Part shown: in pieces, positions 16,597-24,847 of the stretch | How the letters are laid out: every line of letters begins with the position of its first letter | How positions within the stretch are numbered: the first letter of the stretch is position 1 | Assembly (NCBI GenBank): GCA_965198995.1 | Contig: CBDAQG010000002.1 | Coordinates: 2,294,001 to 2,358,000 of the forward strand | Length of the DNA stretch: 64,000 nucleotides | DNA from: CAXMMR01 sp965198995 | GTDB lineage: Bacteria > Pseudomonadota > Alphaproteobacteria > Acetobacterales > Acetobacteraceae | Reading direction: 5' to 3' | Notes under the pieces: model-generated | Databases searched by the model: none | Told to the model about the DNA's origin: nothing | The model's input: the letters and a program-made list of their open reading frames with translations, nothing else | Translations under genes and position numbers: made by a program

Positions 16597-18435
16597 TCAG
16601 CCCTGCTCCAGCTCGTCGATGAAGCCGGCAATGACGTCGAGACCGCGCTTCCAGAAGCCGGGGTCCGACGCATCCAGCCCGAACGGCGCCAGCAGCTCGC
16701 GATGCCGCCGGGTGCCGCCGGCGGCCAGCATCGCCAGGTATTTCTGCTGAAAGCCCGGGTGCCCGTCCTGAAACACCGAGTAGAGCGCGTTCACCAGGCA
16801 GTCGCCGAAGGCATAGGCGTAGACGTAGAACGGCGTGTGGATGAAGTGCGGCACGTAGGCCCAGAACACGCTGTATTCGGGGCTGAACTCGAACGCCGGG
16901 CCAAGGCTCTCGCGCTGCACCGCCAGCCAGATCTCGCCGATCCGCTCCGGCAACAGCTCGCCGCTGCGCCGCTCGGCATGCACCCGCTGCTCGAACTGGT
17001 AGAACGCCACCTGGCGAACCACCGTGTTCAGCATGTCCTCCACCTTGCCCGCCAGCATGATCCGCCGCCGCGAGGGCTCGGTCTCGGCGTCGAGCAGGGC
17101 GCGGAAGGTCAGCATCTCGCCAAACACCGACGCCGTCTCGGCCAGCGTCAGCGGCGTGCCGGACATGAAGTAGCCCTGCCGGGCGGCGAGCACCTGGTGC
17201 ACCCCGTGGCCAAGCTCATGCGCCAGCGTCATCACGTCGCGGGTGCGGCCGTGATAGTTCATCATGATGTAGGGGTGCGCCGTCGGCACCGTCGGGTGGG
17301 CGAACGCGCCGCCCGACTTGCCCTCGCGCAGCTCGGCATCGATCCACGCATTCTCGAAGAACGTCTGCCCGATCCGGCCAAGCTCCGGATCAAATCCACT
17401 GTAGGCCTGCAGCACCCGCGCCCGCGCCTCCTCCCAACCCACCGCCCGGTCATCGTCGTTGGGCAGCGGCGCATTGCGGTCCCAGTGCTGCAGCGTCTCC
17501 AGCCCCAGCCACTTCGCCTTTAGCGCGTAGTAGCGATGCGACAAGGTCGGAAAGCTGTCGGTCACCGCCGACACCAGCGCGTCGACCACCTCGTCCTCGA
17601 CCATGTTGGCGCGGTTGCGATAGCTCTCCGGCCGCGGGTAGTGGCGCCAGGTGTCGAGGATCTCCTTGTCCTTGGCGAGCGTGTTGGTGATCAGCGAGAA
17701 CAGCTTTTCCCGCTCGCCGAACGCGGCGCCGATCGCCCGCCCCGCCGCCTCGCGCTTGCCGCGGTCACCGTCCGAAAGCTGGTTCAGCACCGCGCTCACC
17801 GTCAGGCTCTGCACGCCCCCCGGCCCCGGCAACGGCACCCGCATGCCGGCCACCGTCTCGTCGAACAGCCGGCTCCAGGCCGCGCGCCCGGTCACCTCCT
17901 TCTCGTGCAGCAGCTTCTCCAGCTGCTCCTGCAACTGGTGCGGCCGGAACACCCGCAAATCACGCAGGTAAGGCTGCCAGCGCGCCAGCGCCGGGTCGGC
18001 CAGCCGGCTCTCCAGCAGCGCGTCGTCAAGCAGGTTCAGCTCCAGCGAGAAGAACAGCATGTCGGCGCTGATCGCCGTCACCCGCTCGCTGATCGACTGG
18101 TAGAACCGCCCGATCGCGGCCGTCGCGCTGTCGGCGCTGAACAGCAGCTGCGCATAGCTCATCAGCCCGCCCAGCACCTCGTCGAGGCGCTCGCACTCGG
18201 CGATGGCGGCGGCAAGGCCCGCACCATCAAGCTGGCCCAGCCGCCCCGCATAGCGCTCGAAAAACCGCTTCGCATCGGCCGCCGCCCGCTCCAGATCCAC
18301 CGCCACGCGCGGGCTGTCCGGCGCGTCATACAGGTCGGACAAATCCCATCGCGGCAGCCCGGCGGCAGCCTCGCCAACCCGCAGACCATCCGGCATCGAG
18401 CACGGGAACAGGCTTGTCGGCCGAGGCAACGTCAT
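16597..18435 (-). CDS. pepF: Oligoendopeptidase F (M3 family zinc peptidase)
   Basis: Cytoplasmic zinc metallopeptidase of family M3B that cleaves short peptides. At 612 residues it matches oligoendopeptidase F. The zinc site TLAHELGHGVHQ (HExxH) lies near residue 405, and the downstream zinc-ligand Glu is in TLAETASVFGEMLTF. The C-terminal part keeps the conserved YVPHFIHTPFYVYAYAFGDC. The ATG at 18433-18435 has AGGA upstream; earlier in-frame codons lie in the dispersed repeat and are not used. It precedes the ABC1 kinase gene with no gap. Confidence 0.93.
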   Translation of the reverse strand: MTLPRPTSLFPCSMPDGLRVGEAAAGLPRWDLSDLYDAPDSPRVAVDLERAAADAKRFFERYAGRLGQLDGAGLAAAIAECERLDEVLGGLMSYAQLLFSADSATAAIGRFYQSISERVTAISADMLFFSLELNLLDDALLESRLADPALARWQPYLRDLRVFRPHQLQEQLEKLLHEKEVTGRAAWSRLFDETVAGMRVPLPGPGGVQSLTVSAVLNQLSDGDRGKREAAGRAIGAAFGEREKLFSLITNTLAKDKEILDTWRHYPRPESYRNRANMVEDEVVDALVSAVTDSFPTLSHRYYALKAKWLGLETLQHWDRNAPLPNDDDRAVGWEEARARVLQAYSGFDPELGRIGQTFFENAWIDAELREGKSGGAFAHPTVPTAHPYIMMNYHGRTRDVMTLAHELGHGVHQVLAARQGYFMSGTPLTLAETASVFGEMLTFRALLDAETEPSRRRIMLAGKVEDMLNTVVRQVAFYQFEQRVHAERRSGELLPERIGEIWLAVQRESLGPAFEFSPEYSVFWAYVPHFIHTPFYVYAYAFGDCLVNALYSVFQDGHPGFQQKYLAMLAAGGTRRHRELLAPFGLDASDPGFWKRGLDVIAGFIDELEQG

Positions 18436-18516
18436 GCGGTGTCCTGTGATTGCACTGCGCCGAACGGCGGCGTAGTGGCACAACCATGTAAGGCGGCGCG
18501 CACGGACGTCAAACGA

Positions 18517-18697
18517 GGAAGGCCAGGGCTCGGCCCTGGACCCCATGCGTCAAGAGGCTAAGCACCCACTTCCTTGCTCGCGAAGCCACGCAAACCCTGC
18601 CCCACCCGCCACCGCTCCCGCCCTGGAACCCCGGATAATAAATGGATTTTAAAGGCTCCGCCTGTAATGGGGTGCAGGGGCAAAGCCCCTGGCCTTC
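18517..18697. repeat. Composite palindromic element, copy 5
   Basis: CCAGGGCTCGGCCCTGG (18523-18539) at one end, the core CTCGCGAAGCCACGCAA, then TTTTAAAGGCTCCGCCTGTAA and a GCAGGGGC/GCCCCTGG hairpin at the other end. The last ~55 bp lie in the open frame of the acyl-CoA ligase. Confidence 0.8.
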
Positions 18698-18740
18698 CCT
18701 CGCCTCAACTGACTACCCGCAATGGCCGAACCTGGCCGCC

Positions 18741-20390
18741 ATGCTGTTCGGCTGCGCCCAGCTCTGGCCCGACCGCACCGCCTTCCGCCATCACCGCAAC
18801 GGTGCCTGGCAAGACCTGACCTGGCGCAACTTCGCCGACCAGGCCGCCTCCCTCGCCCGCGCCCTGCGCACCGGCGGCGTCGCCGCCGGCGACCGCGTCC
18901 TCGTCGCCAGCCCCAGCCGCCCGGAGGTCGCCATCGCCGAGCTGGCGCTGATGGCAATCCGCGCCGTCCCCGTCCCCGCCTACACCACCAACACCGTCGC
19001 CGACCACGCCCACCTGCTGCGCGACGCCGCCATCCGGGTCGCCATCGTCGGCACCCCCCAGCTCGCCGCGACCCTCGCCGCCGCCGGCCCGCTCGACCGC
19101 CTGCTGCTGATGGACGGCCCTGAGTGGACCGCCGCCACGGGCGACCGCCTCGGCGTCGGCCTCATCGCGGCCGAAGCGACCGACATCAAGCCGGGCGCGA
19201 TGGCCTGCCTGATCTACACCTCCGGCACCAGCGGCACCCCGCGCGGCGTCATGCAGCCGCACCGCGCCATCCTCGCCAACTGCCGCTCGCTCTGGCAGGT
19301 CGTACGCCGCCTGAACCTCACCGGCGAGCGCTACCTCTCCGTCCTGCCCCTGTCGCACGGCTTCGAGCACACGGTGGGGCTGTTCTTCTTCCCCTCGCTC
19401 GGCATCGAGATCGTCTTCGCCCGCGGCGTCGAGCACCTCGCGGCCGACCTGGTCGACATCGCCCCCGGGATCGTCATCGTCGTCCCCCGCATCCTGGAGG
19501 TGATCCGCAGCCGCATCCTCGCCCAGGTCGGGCGCTCCGGCCGCCTCTCCCGCACCCTGTTCGAGGCCGCCCTCGCCGCCGGCCTGCGCCGCCTCGACGG
19601 CCACCCGCGCCGCCTCGACCGCCTGGCCGACCCGCTACTCGACCGCCTGGTCCGCGCCAGGATCCGCACCCGCTTCGGCGGCCGGCTGCGCGCCGCGGTG
19701 TGCGGCGGCGCCCGGCTCGACCCCACCGTCGGCCGCTTCTTCACCGCCCTCGGCGTCAAGGTCATGCAGGGCTACGGCCAGACCGAGGCCGGCCCGGTGA
19801 TCAGCGTCAACCCGTTCGACACCCCCCGCGCCGACACCGTCGGCCCGCCGCTGCAGGGCGTCGAACTCCGCATCGCCGAGGACGGCGAGGTGCTGGTCCG
19901 CGGCGACCTGGTCATGGACGGCTACTGGCGCCAGCCCGAGGCCACCGCCGCCACCATCGTCGACGGCTGGCTGCACACCGGCGACGTCGGCGTGATCGAG
20001 CCGGACAGCCACCTGCGCATCACCGACCGCAAGCGCGACATCATCGTGCTCGCCGGCGGCGAGACCATCTCGCCGGCCAAGGTCGAGCACGTGCTGATGG
20101 CCCAGCCCGGCATCGCCCAGGCGGTGGTCGCCGGCGACGGCCGGCAAGGCCTGGTCGCCCTGGTCGTCGCCGAGGACGGCGACGCCGCCGCCGCAGCCGC
20201 CGGCATCGCCGCCGCCAACCGCGCCCTGGCGAGCACCGAGCGCATCCGCCACCACGCCGTGGTCGACAGCTTCACCCTCGCCAACGCCCTGCTGACGCCG
20301 ACCCAGAAGATCCGCCGCACCCTGGTGCTGGCGACGCACGCAAACCAAATCAGTCGCCTCAAGGAACGACCGGGAGCAGACGGTGGCTGA
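18741..20390 (+). CDS. AMP-binding acyl-CoA ligase
   Basis: ANL-superfamily ligase that activates a carboxylic acid, probably a fatty acid, as an acyl-adenylate and then a CoA thioester. Motifs in order are the P-loop IYTSGTSGTPRGVM, the adenine-binding GYGQTEAGPVIS and the hinge/A8 region LHTGDVGVIEPDSHLRITDR followed by KRDIIVLAGGE. The start is uncertain. The frame is open back to an ATG at 18642, but its first ~20 codons are translated dispersed repeat. The ATG at 18741 (MLFGCAQLWPDRTAFRHHRN) may be slightly short, and a repeat-derived GTG at 18672 is possible. Its stop overlaps the next start by eight bases. Confidence 0.87.
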   Translation: MLFGCAQLWPDRTAFRHHRNGAWQDLTWRNFADQAASLARALRTGGVAAGDRVLVASPSRPEVAIAELALMAIRAVPVPAYTTNTVADHAHLLRDAAIRVAIVGTPQLAATLAAAGPLDRLLLMDGPEWTAATGDRLGVGLIAAEATDIKPGAMACLIYTSGTSGTPRGVMQPHRAILANCRSLWQVVRRLNLTGERYLSVLPLSHGFEHTVGLFFFPSLGIEIVFARGVEHLAADLVDIAPGIVIVVPRILEVIRSRILAQVGRSGRLSRTLFEAALAAGLRRLDGHPRRLDRLADPLLDRLVRARIRTRFGGRLRAAVCGGARLDPTVGRFFTALGVKVMQGYGQTEAGPVISVNPFDTPRADTVGPPLQGVELRIAEDGEVLVRGDLVMDGYWRQPEATAATIVDGWLHTGDVGVIEPDSHLRITDRKRDIIVLAGGETISPAKVEHVLMAQPGIAQAVVAGDGRQGLVALVVAEDGDAAAAAAGIAAANRALASTERIRHHAVVDSFTLANALLTPTQKIRRTLVLATHANQISRLKERPGADGG

Positions 20391-21345
20391 ACACTCGCAC
20401 GAGCACGGCCACGGGCACGGCCACGGGCACGGGCACGGCCATTATGGCCAGCCCGGCCACGCCCACAGCCACGCGCCGGAAACCTTCGAGCGCGCCTTCG
20501 CCGTCGGCGTCGCCCTGAACCTGCTCATCGTCGGGCTGCAATTCGGCTACGGCCTGGTCGCGCACTCGATGGCGCTGCTCGCCGACGGCGTGCACAATCT
20601 CGGCGACGTGCTCGGCCTGCTCTTCGCCTGGGCCGCCGCCTGGGCCACCCGCCGCCAACCCTCGGCCCGTCGAACCTATGGCTGGGGCCGCTCCACCATC
20701 CTCGCCTCGCTGCTCAACGCCGCCATCCTGCTCGCCTCCACCGGCGCCATCGCCGTCGAAGCCATCCGCCGCCTGATCACCCCCGGCGGCGTCGCCAGCG
20801 CCGCCGTCATGTGGGTCGCCGCCGCAGCGATCCTCGCCAATGGCGGCACCGCGCTGATGTTCCTGCGCGGCCGCCACGACCTCAACATCCGCGGCGCCTT
20901 CCTCCACATGACCGGCGACGCCGCCGTCTCCGCCGCCGTGCTCGCCGCCGCCGGCGTCATCGCGCTCACCGGCTGGATCCGCCTCGACCCGCTCGCCAGC
21001 CTGCTGATCGTCGCCGTCATCGCCTGGAGCAGCTTCGGCGTTCTGCGCGAGAGCGTGAACCTCGCACTGGACGCCGTCCCCCGCGACCTCGACCATGCAA
21101 CCATCAAAGCCTGCCTCGCCACACTGCCGAACGTCCACGAGGTGCACGACCTGCACATCTGGAGCCTGAGCACCACCAACGTCGCAGCCACCGCACACCT
21201 GGTCGCCCGCAGCGGCACCACCATCGACGTGCGCGAAGCCGCCCAGGCCCTGGCCAGGCAGTTCCGCATCGAACACTGCACGTTCCAGGTCGAAACCGAG
21301 TCAGGCGCAGAGATGTGCGCGCTCAGGCCCGCCGAGGTGGTCTAG
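20383..21345 (+). CDS. Cation diffusion facilitator (zinc-type exporter)
   Basis: Inner-membrane CDF antiporter of 320 residues that probably exports Zn2+ or related divalent ions in exchange for protons. It opens with a His-rich cytosolic segment (EHGHGHGHGHGHGH, then HAHSH). Six transmembrane helices follow. The paired metal sites are in ADGVHNLGD (helix 2) and HMTGDAAVS (helix 5), and a C-terminal ferredoxin-like domain has VHEVHDLHIWSL. The HxxxD ligand pattern favours zinc. The GTG start lies inside the end of the acyl-CoA ligase gene, giving tight coupling between two functions with no obvious link. Confidence 0.92.
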   Translation: MAEHSHEHGHGHGHGHGHGHYGQPGHAHSHAPETFERAFAVGVALNLLIVGLQFGYGLVAHSMALLADGVHNLGDVLGLLFAWAAAWATRRQPSARRTYGWGRSTILASLLNAAILLASTGAIAVEAIRRLITPGGVASAAVMWVAAAAILANGGTALMFLRGRHDLNIRGAFLHMTGDAAVSAAVLAAAGVIALTGWIRLDPLASLLIVAVIAWSSFGVLRESVNLALDAVPRDLDHATIKACLATLPNVHEVHDLHIWSLSTTNVAATAHLVARSGTTIDVREAAQALARQFRIEHCTFQVETESGAEMCALRPAEVV

Positions 21346-21380
21346 CAAAGCCAGAAGAAGACCGGCCAGGGCTCCCCCTG

Positions 21381-21432
21381 CGTGAGCGTTCCCAACTGCA
21401 CGTTGCGCAGTCGGAACCTTCAGCTCACTCCG
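21381..21432. repeat. Nested inverted repeat in a hairpin loop, copy 1
   Basis: GTGAGCGTTCCCAACTGC and GCAGTCGGAACCTTCAGCTC form an imperfect stem with outer arms GTGAGC/GCTCAC. Related sequences occupy the equivalent loop at 24368-24414 and 55515-55559. Confidence 0.75.
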
Positions 21433-21441
21433 CCCTGGACC

Positions 21442-21612
21442 CGTCACGCGCCAGCGTGCATCCGCACGTCACGCGCCAGCGTGCATCCGCACGTCACGCG
21501 CCAGCGTGCTGCGCATGTCACGCGACAGCGTGCTGCGCATGTCACGCGACAGCGTGCTGCGCATGTCACGCGACAGCGTGCTGCGCATGTCACGCGACAG
21601 CGTGCATTCGCA
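21442..21612. repeat. 24/25-bp minisatellite, seven units
   Basis: Two 25-bp units beginning CGTCACGCGCCAGCGTGCAT, four 24-bp units ending GTGCTGCGCA and a last 25-bp unit. There are no spacers. A related four-unit array in the opposite orientation is at 34280-34380, and a single unit is near 37770-37797. Confidence 0.9.
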
Positions 21613-21797
21613 CGACGGGGGCAGCGCCCCCAGACCCGCATCCGTCAGGAGTCTAACCGGGCTCTTTCTTGCTTGGCGAAGCCATTCAATCCTGCATCCC
21701 ACGCCACCAGTCCCGCCATGGAATCATGAGAAACAAATGGATTTTAAAGGCTCCGCCTTTAATCAGGTCCAGGGGCGAGCCCCTGGCCTTCCTTCTC

Positions 21798-23096
21798 TTA
21801 GATGGCCCCCTTCGCGCGCAGCAGGTCGAGCTGGGTCTGCACCGCTCCCAGCCCTTGCCGCGTGAACAGGATAAAAATCCGTTCTGCGCTCAGATTGCTC
21901 AGCGCCGGATTGCGATACGAGTTGTTATAGCGCGCAACGTCGGTCGGATCGTAGCCGTAATGCGACGCCAGATCGGCCAGCACCACCTGCGACGTCGTGA
22001 TCGCTGGAATGGTAAACGTGAAGTCGGCGTCGGACAGGTTGTGGATCGTGTCCTCGACGACGAAGTTGGTCTGCCCGGCCGTGAGCAGGTCGATCTCGGC
22101 GGAGCTCTTGGTCGGCGGCAGGCGAAGGTTGCCGCTCGCGTCGTGGACCAGCAGGCCGCGCGCGACCGGATCGGCCTCGGCGATGATGGCGGCGGCGCGC
22201 AGCCAGTTCACCACCTTGAACTCGCTGCCCAGCGTCGGCGCGCTGTGCGCCGAGGCCTGAACGATGACGAACTGCGCCGGCAGATGGCGGGCGATCGACT
22301 CCGCCAGGCTGATGATGTGGTGGCCGCCGGTGCGGCTGTCGCCCGCGGTGCCGTAATCGTCCGTCATGCCGGCGCCGCCGAAGCTGAACTCGGCGAACTC
22401 GGTGCCATCGGCGTTCCACTGAAAGACGATCGACTTCGCCCAGTCATGCCACAGCGGCGCCGCCGTGATCTCGTCGCGCGAGATGTCGAGGTCGCCCGGG
22501 TTCTTCTCGGTCGAGGCCGGCAGGCTCAGCATGGTCGGCAGGCCGCTCGCATCGGCATGGCCGTAGGCGGACTCGTAGTTGTCGGCGAAGGCGAGCGCGC
22601 TCGAGAGGTTGAAGCCCTCATGCACCGGCAGGCCGCCCGGATAGGATTGGTGGCCGCCAAAACTGCTGCCGGGCGCCACGCCAAAGCCCTGCGGCAGTTG
22701 CGGGCAGGTGGTGTCCTCGTCGAGCACCGGCGGAAACACGCCGGCGAGCGCGCCGCCCGGGAACGCCGCGGCATCGACGTTGGCGAACAGTCCGGCCGCC
22801 TGCAACGCGTCGACGATCCGCTGCTTCTTGGCCGCCGTCATCTCGGAGCGGTGATAGATGCAGGTGCGCTTGTTGAACAGCGCGTCAAAGGTCTGCTCGC
22901 GCAGCACCCGGTCATGGATGCCGCCGACCGCCAGCTTCAGCCGCGCGAGGGCCGACCTGATGAAGGGCGAGGCCTCGGCGATGGCGGTCGCCGTCGCGTT
23001 GCCGGCGCCCGGCACGGTTTGGTCGACGGCATGGGCAGGCCCGGCCAACGCCAGCCCCGCCAGCGCCGCCGCATAGACTCTCAGGCTGTTTCGCAT
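21798..23096 (-). CDS. Secreted HD-domain-like protein of unknown function
   Basis: A 432-residue protein with signal peptide MRNSLRVYAAALAGLALAGP ending AHA, so probably periplasmic. The ATG at 23094-23096 has AGGA upstream. No known family was identified with certainty. The middle has metal-ligand spacing like an HD phosphohydrolase: LPVHEGFN (His159), LWHDWAKSIVFQW (His217-Asp218), TGGHHIISLAESIARHLP (His259-His260), ASAHSAP (His284) and AEADP (Asp309). Four Cys (RTCIYH and TTCPQ among them) could form disulfides. HD enzymes are normally cytoplasmic, so an exported one is unusual. The HD assignment is inference. Confidence 0.6.
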   Translation of the reverse strand: MRNSLRVYAAALAGLALAGPAHAVDQTVPGAGNATATAIAEASPFIRSALARLKLAVGGIHDRVLREQTFDALFNKRTCIYHRSEMTAAKKQRIVDALQAAGLFANVDAAAFPGGALAGVFPPVLDEDTTCPQLPQGFGVAPGSSFGGHQSYPGGLPVHEGFNLSSALAFADNYESAYGHADASGLPTMLSLPASTEKNPGDLDISRDEITAAPLWHDWAKSIVFQWNADGTEFAEFSFGGAGMTDDYGTAGDSRTGGHHIISLAESIARHLPAQFVIVQASAHSAPTLGSEFKVVNWLRAAAIIAEADPVARGLLVHDASGNLRLPPTKSSAEIDLLTAGQTNFVVEDTIHNLSDADFTFTIPAITTSQVVLADLASHYGYDPTDVARYNNSYRNPALSNLSAERIFILFTRQGLGAVQTQLDLLRAKGAI

Positions 23097-23195
23097 GGTC
23101 GCTGTCCTACAATGATAGGAGGCGACATAGGCGGTCACGCCCGGCCCGAGTGTGAATCCTTGTCGACAGCACCGTGTCAGTTCGTCGAGCGCCGC

Positions 23196-23807
23196 CTATT
23201 GCGCTGGCGCCTGCACGAACGCGGCGCTGATCATCAGCGACACGTCGTCGCCCACCACCGGCACGTATTTCGTCACCCCGAACTGGCTACGCTTGATGAT
23301 GCCCGTCGCCTGGAACCCCACCGTATAATGGTGGTCGATCGGGTTCACCCCGGCGGCATTGAAGTGCACGTCCAGCACCAGCGGCCGGGTGAAGCCGTGC
23401 AACGTCAGCGCCCCGGTCACGGTGGCATGCCCGCGCCCGACGATGTCCACCTTGGTGCTCTTAAAGGCGATCGTCGGATAGCTCTTGGCGTCGAACCAGT
23501 CCGAGCCCTGCAGCTCCTGGTTCAGCTTGTCAGACGTCGTGTTGAGGCTGTCGGTCGGCATGGTGATCGCGAGCTGGTCCGCCGCCGGGCTGTTCGGCGC
23601 CAGCGTCAGCGACCCGGCAACCTCGCTCAGCCGGCCATAGAACGTGGTGAAGCCGAGATGCGCCAGGCTCCAATACACCTGGGTATGCTGCGGCTCGACC
23701 ATGTAGGCGCCCGGCAGCACCTCCGCCGGGTTGCGCGTCGGCGTCGTCTGCGCCAACGCGGCCCCGCCAACCAGCGCCAGCAAGGGCGCCACGAGGATCA
23801 CGCGCAT
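23196..23807 (-). CDS. YceI family periplasmic protein
   Basis: Lipocalin-like beta-barrel protein, probably binding an isoprenoid or other lipid in the periplasm. The ATG at 23805-23807 sits behind AGGAGA and opens a signal peptide, MRVILVAPLLALVGGAALAQ. The mature part shows the YceI pattern: YMVEPQHTQVYWSLAHLGFT, WFDAKSYPTIAFKSTKV near 105-121, VTGALTLHGFTRPLVLDVHF near 130-149 and a terminal GDDVSLMISAAF. The 203 residues are the usual length. It lies 26 bp downstream of the gapR-like gene, possibly in one transcript. Confidence 0.92.
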   Translation of the reverse strand: MRVILVAPLLALVGGAALAQTTPTRNPAEVLPGAYMVEPQHTQVYWSLAHLGFTTFYGRLSEVAGSLTLAPNSPAADQLAITMPTDSLNTTSDKLNQELQGSDWFDAKSYPTIAFKSTKVDIVGRGHATVTGALTLHGFTRPLVLDVHFNAAGVNPIDHHYTVGFQATGIIKRSQFGVTKYVPVVGDDVSLMISAAFVQAPAQ

Positions 23808-23833
23808 CGATGGATCTCCTGTCATGACGGCCT

Positions 23834-24112
23834 CTACATGCCCAGCGCGCGCCGGTAGACGTCAAGCAGCGTCTCCTGCTCCTCCACCTCGGCGGGCTCC
23901 TGCTTGCGGATGCGGATGATCTGCCGGATCACCTTGACGTCGAAGCCGGCCGACTTCGCCTCGGTGTAGATGTCCTTGATGTCGCCGCCGAGCGCCCGCC
24001 GCTCCTCCTCCAGCCGCTCGATCCGGTCGATGATCGAGCGCAACCGGTCAGCCGCAATGCCGCCAACCTTGGCATCGTCGCTGACGGTGAGATCCGCAGC
24101 CTGGCTCGCCAT
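23834..24112 (-). CDS. GapR-family DNA-binding protein (DUF2312)
   Basis: A 92-residue protein of the DUF2312/GapR family, a nucleoid-associated protein that in Caulobacter binds overtwisted, AT-rich DNA and supports replication. The signature RLRSIIDRIERLEEERRALG is a coiled coil (about 24-43), followed by DIKDIYTEAKSAGFDVKVIR and RKQEPAEVEEQETLLDVYRR. The ATG at 24110-24112 lies behind GGAGGAG. The frame continues upstream through repeat sequence, which is not coding. Confidence 0.93.
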   Translation of the reverse strand: MASQAADLTVSDDAKVGGIAADRLRSIIDRIERLEEERRALGGDIKDIYTEAKSAGFDVKVIRQIIRIRKQEPAEVEEQETLLDVYRRALGM

Positions 24113-24174
24113 GCAAACTCCTCCGATAGCCGGGCGCGGCGAGTAGCCGAAGCAAGGCGGAAAGGCCAGGGGAG

Positions 24175-24436
24175 AAAGGCCAGGGCTCTGCCCTGGACCT
24201 GCTGGGGGCGGCGCCCCCAGACCCGCATCCGTTAGGGTTACAGGCCGGCTCTTCCTTGCTTGGCGAAGCCATTCAATCCTGCGTCCCACAGCACCGAACT
24301 CGCCGTGAGGAACATGATAAACTAACGGATTTCAAAGGCTCCGCCTTTGATGGGGTCAAGGGGCGGAGTGAGCCAAAGGTTCCGACTGCGCGCAGCGCAG
24401 TTGGAAAGGCTCACGGAGGGAAAGCCCCTTGCCTTG
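24175..24436. repeat. Composite palindromic element, copy 7 (near full length)
   Basis: Contains CAGGGCTCTGCCCTG, GGGGGCGGCGCCCCC, the intact core TTGGCGAAGCCATTCAATCC, a CAAAGGCTCCGCCTTTG stem and a final AAGGGGC/GCCCCTT hairpin whose loop holds a second nested inverted repeat. It occupies most of the 331-bp gap between gapR and the DUF1244 gene. Confidence 0.85.
24368..24414. repeat. Nested inverted repeat in a hairpin loop, copy 2
   Basis: Outer arms GTGAGCC and GGCTCAC enclose TTCCGACTGCG and CGCAGTTGGAA, forming an almost continuous stem. It lies within the AAGGGGC/GCCCCTT loop of element copy 7. Confidence 0.8.
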
Positions 24437-24443
24437 TCTTGCC

Positions 24444-24764
24444 TTAAGGCACCCCATCCGGCGCCGGATGGCTGGCGGCCGCATCCGCCAGCGGCCGTGT
24501 CGGCTCCGTCTGGAACTGCGCCTGCCACGCCTTGTAAGGCATCCCGTAGACGATCTCCCGCGCGTCCGGGTCGGTGATGGTCACCCCTCGCTCGCCCGCC
24601 TCCTCCCGATACCAGCGTGAGAGGCAGTTGCGGCAGAACCCGGCCAGCGTCATCAGGTCGATGTTCTGCACGTCCGTGCGCTCCCGCAGGTGCGCGACCA
24701 GGCGCCGGAAGGCCGCCGCCTCGAGCTCGGTCCGGGTTGCCGCATCGATCTCCGGTGCCGCCAT
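24444..24764 (-). CDS. DUF1244 family protein
   Basis: A 106-residue DUF1244 protein, a small cytoplasmic family of unknown function common in proteobacteria. The conserved block is TELEAAAFRRLVAHLRERTD (about 12-31), then NIDLMTLAGFCRNCLSRWY with the two invariant Cys (FCRNC), then MPYKAWQAQFQ. The CxxC pair suggests metal binding. The ATG at 24762-24764 has GAGGAGGA upstream. The last ~20 residues are Ala/Pro-rich and less conserved. It diverges from pyruvate kinase with a very short or overlapping 5' region. Confidence 0.9.
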   Translation of the reverse strand: MAAPEIDAATRTELEAAAFRRLVAHLRERTDVQNIDLMTLAGFCRNCLSRWYREEAGERGVTITDPDAREIVYGMPYKAWQAQFQTEPTRPLADAAASHPAPDGVP

Positions 24765-24847
24765 CTGCTGTCCTCCTCGGGCTTCGGAACTTTCATCCAT
24801 CCCGTCATCCTCGTAAGTGGGGGCGAACGCGCCGCGAGGACAAGACG

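Larger units (their letters stand above)
21359..21794. repeat. Composite palindromic element, copy 6, with two nested insertions
   Basis: The largest copy. The first hairpin (CCAGGGCT ... CGCCCTGG) has a ~50-bp inverted repeat in its loop. A seven-unit minisatellite follows, then GGGGGCAGCGCCCCC. The core TTGGCGAAGCCATTCAATCC is intact, followed by TTTTAAAGGC/GCCTTTAA and CCAGGGGC/GCCCCTGG. It fills the whole gap between the convergent CDF and HD-protein genes; no gene is present. Confidence 0.85.

Noticed and set aside
15751..17523. Plus-strand open frame antisense to the ABC1 kinase and pepF genes
   Set aside because: Shadow of two well-supported minus-strand genes; no start signal or family pattern.
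21442..21612. Regular repeats suggesting a CRISPR array
   Set aside because: Units of 24-25 bp are contiguous with no unique spacers and no cas gene is present; it is a minisatellite.
21669..23858. 729-codon plus-strand open frame over the HD-like and YceI genes
   Set aside because: Begins in dispersed repeat sequence and has Arg-rich shadow composition.
24617..24847. N-terminal extension of pyruvate kinase to the GTG at 24617
   Set aside because: The extra 77 residues are antisense to the DUF1244 gene and do not resemble any pyruvate kinase N-terminus.
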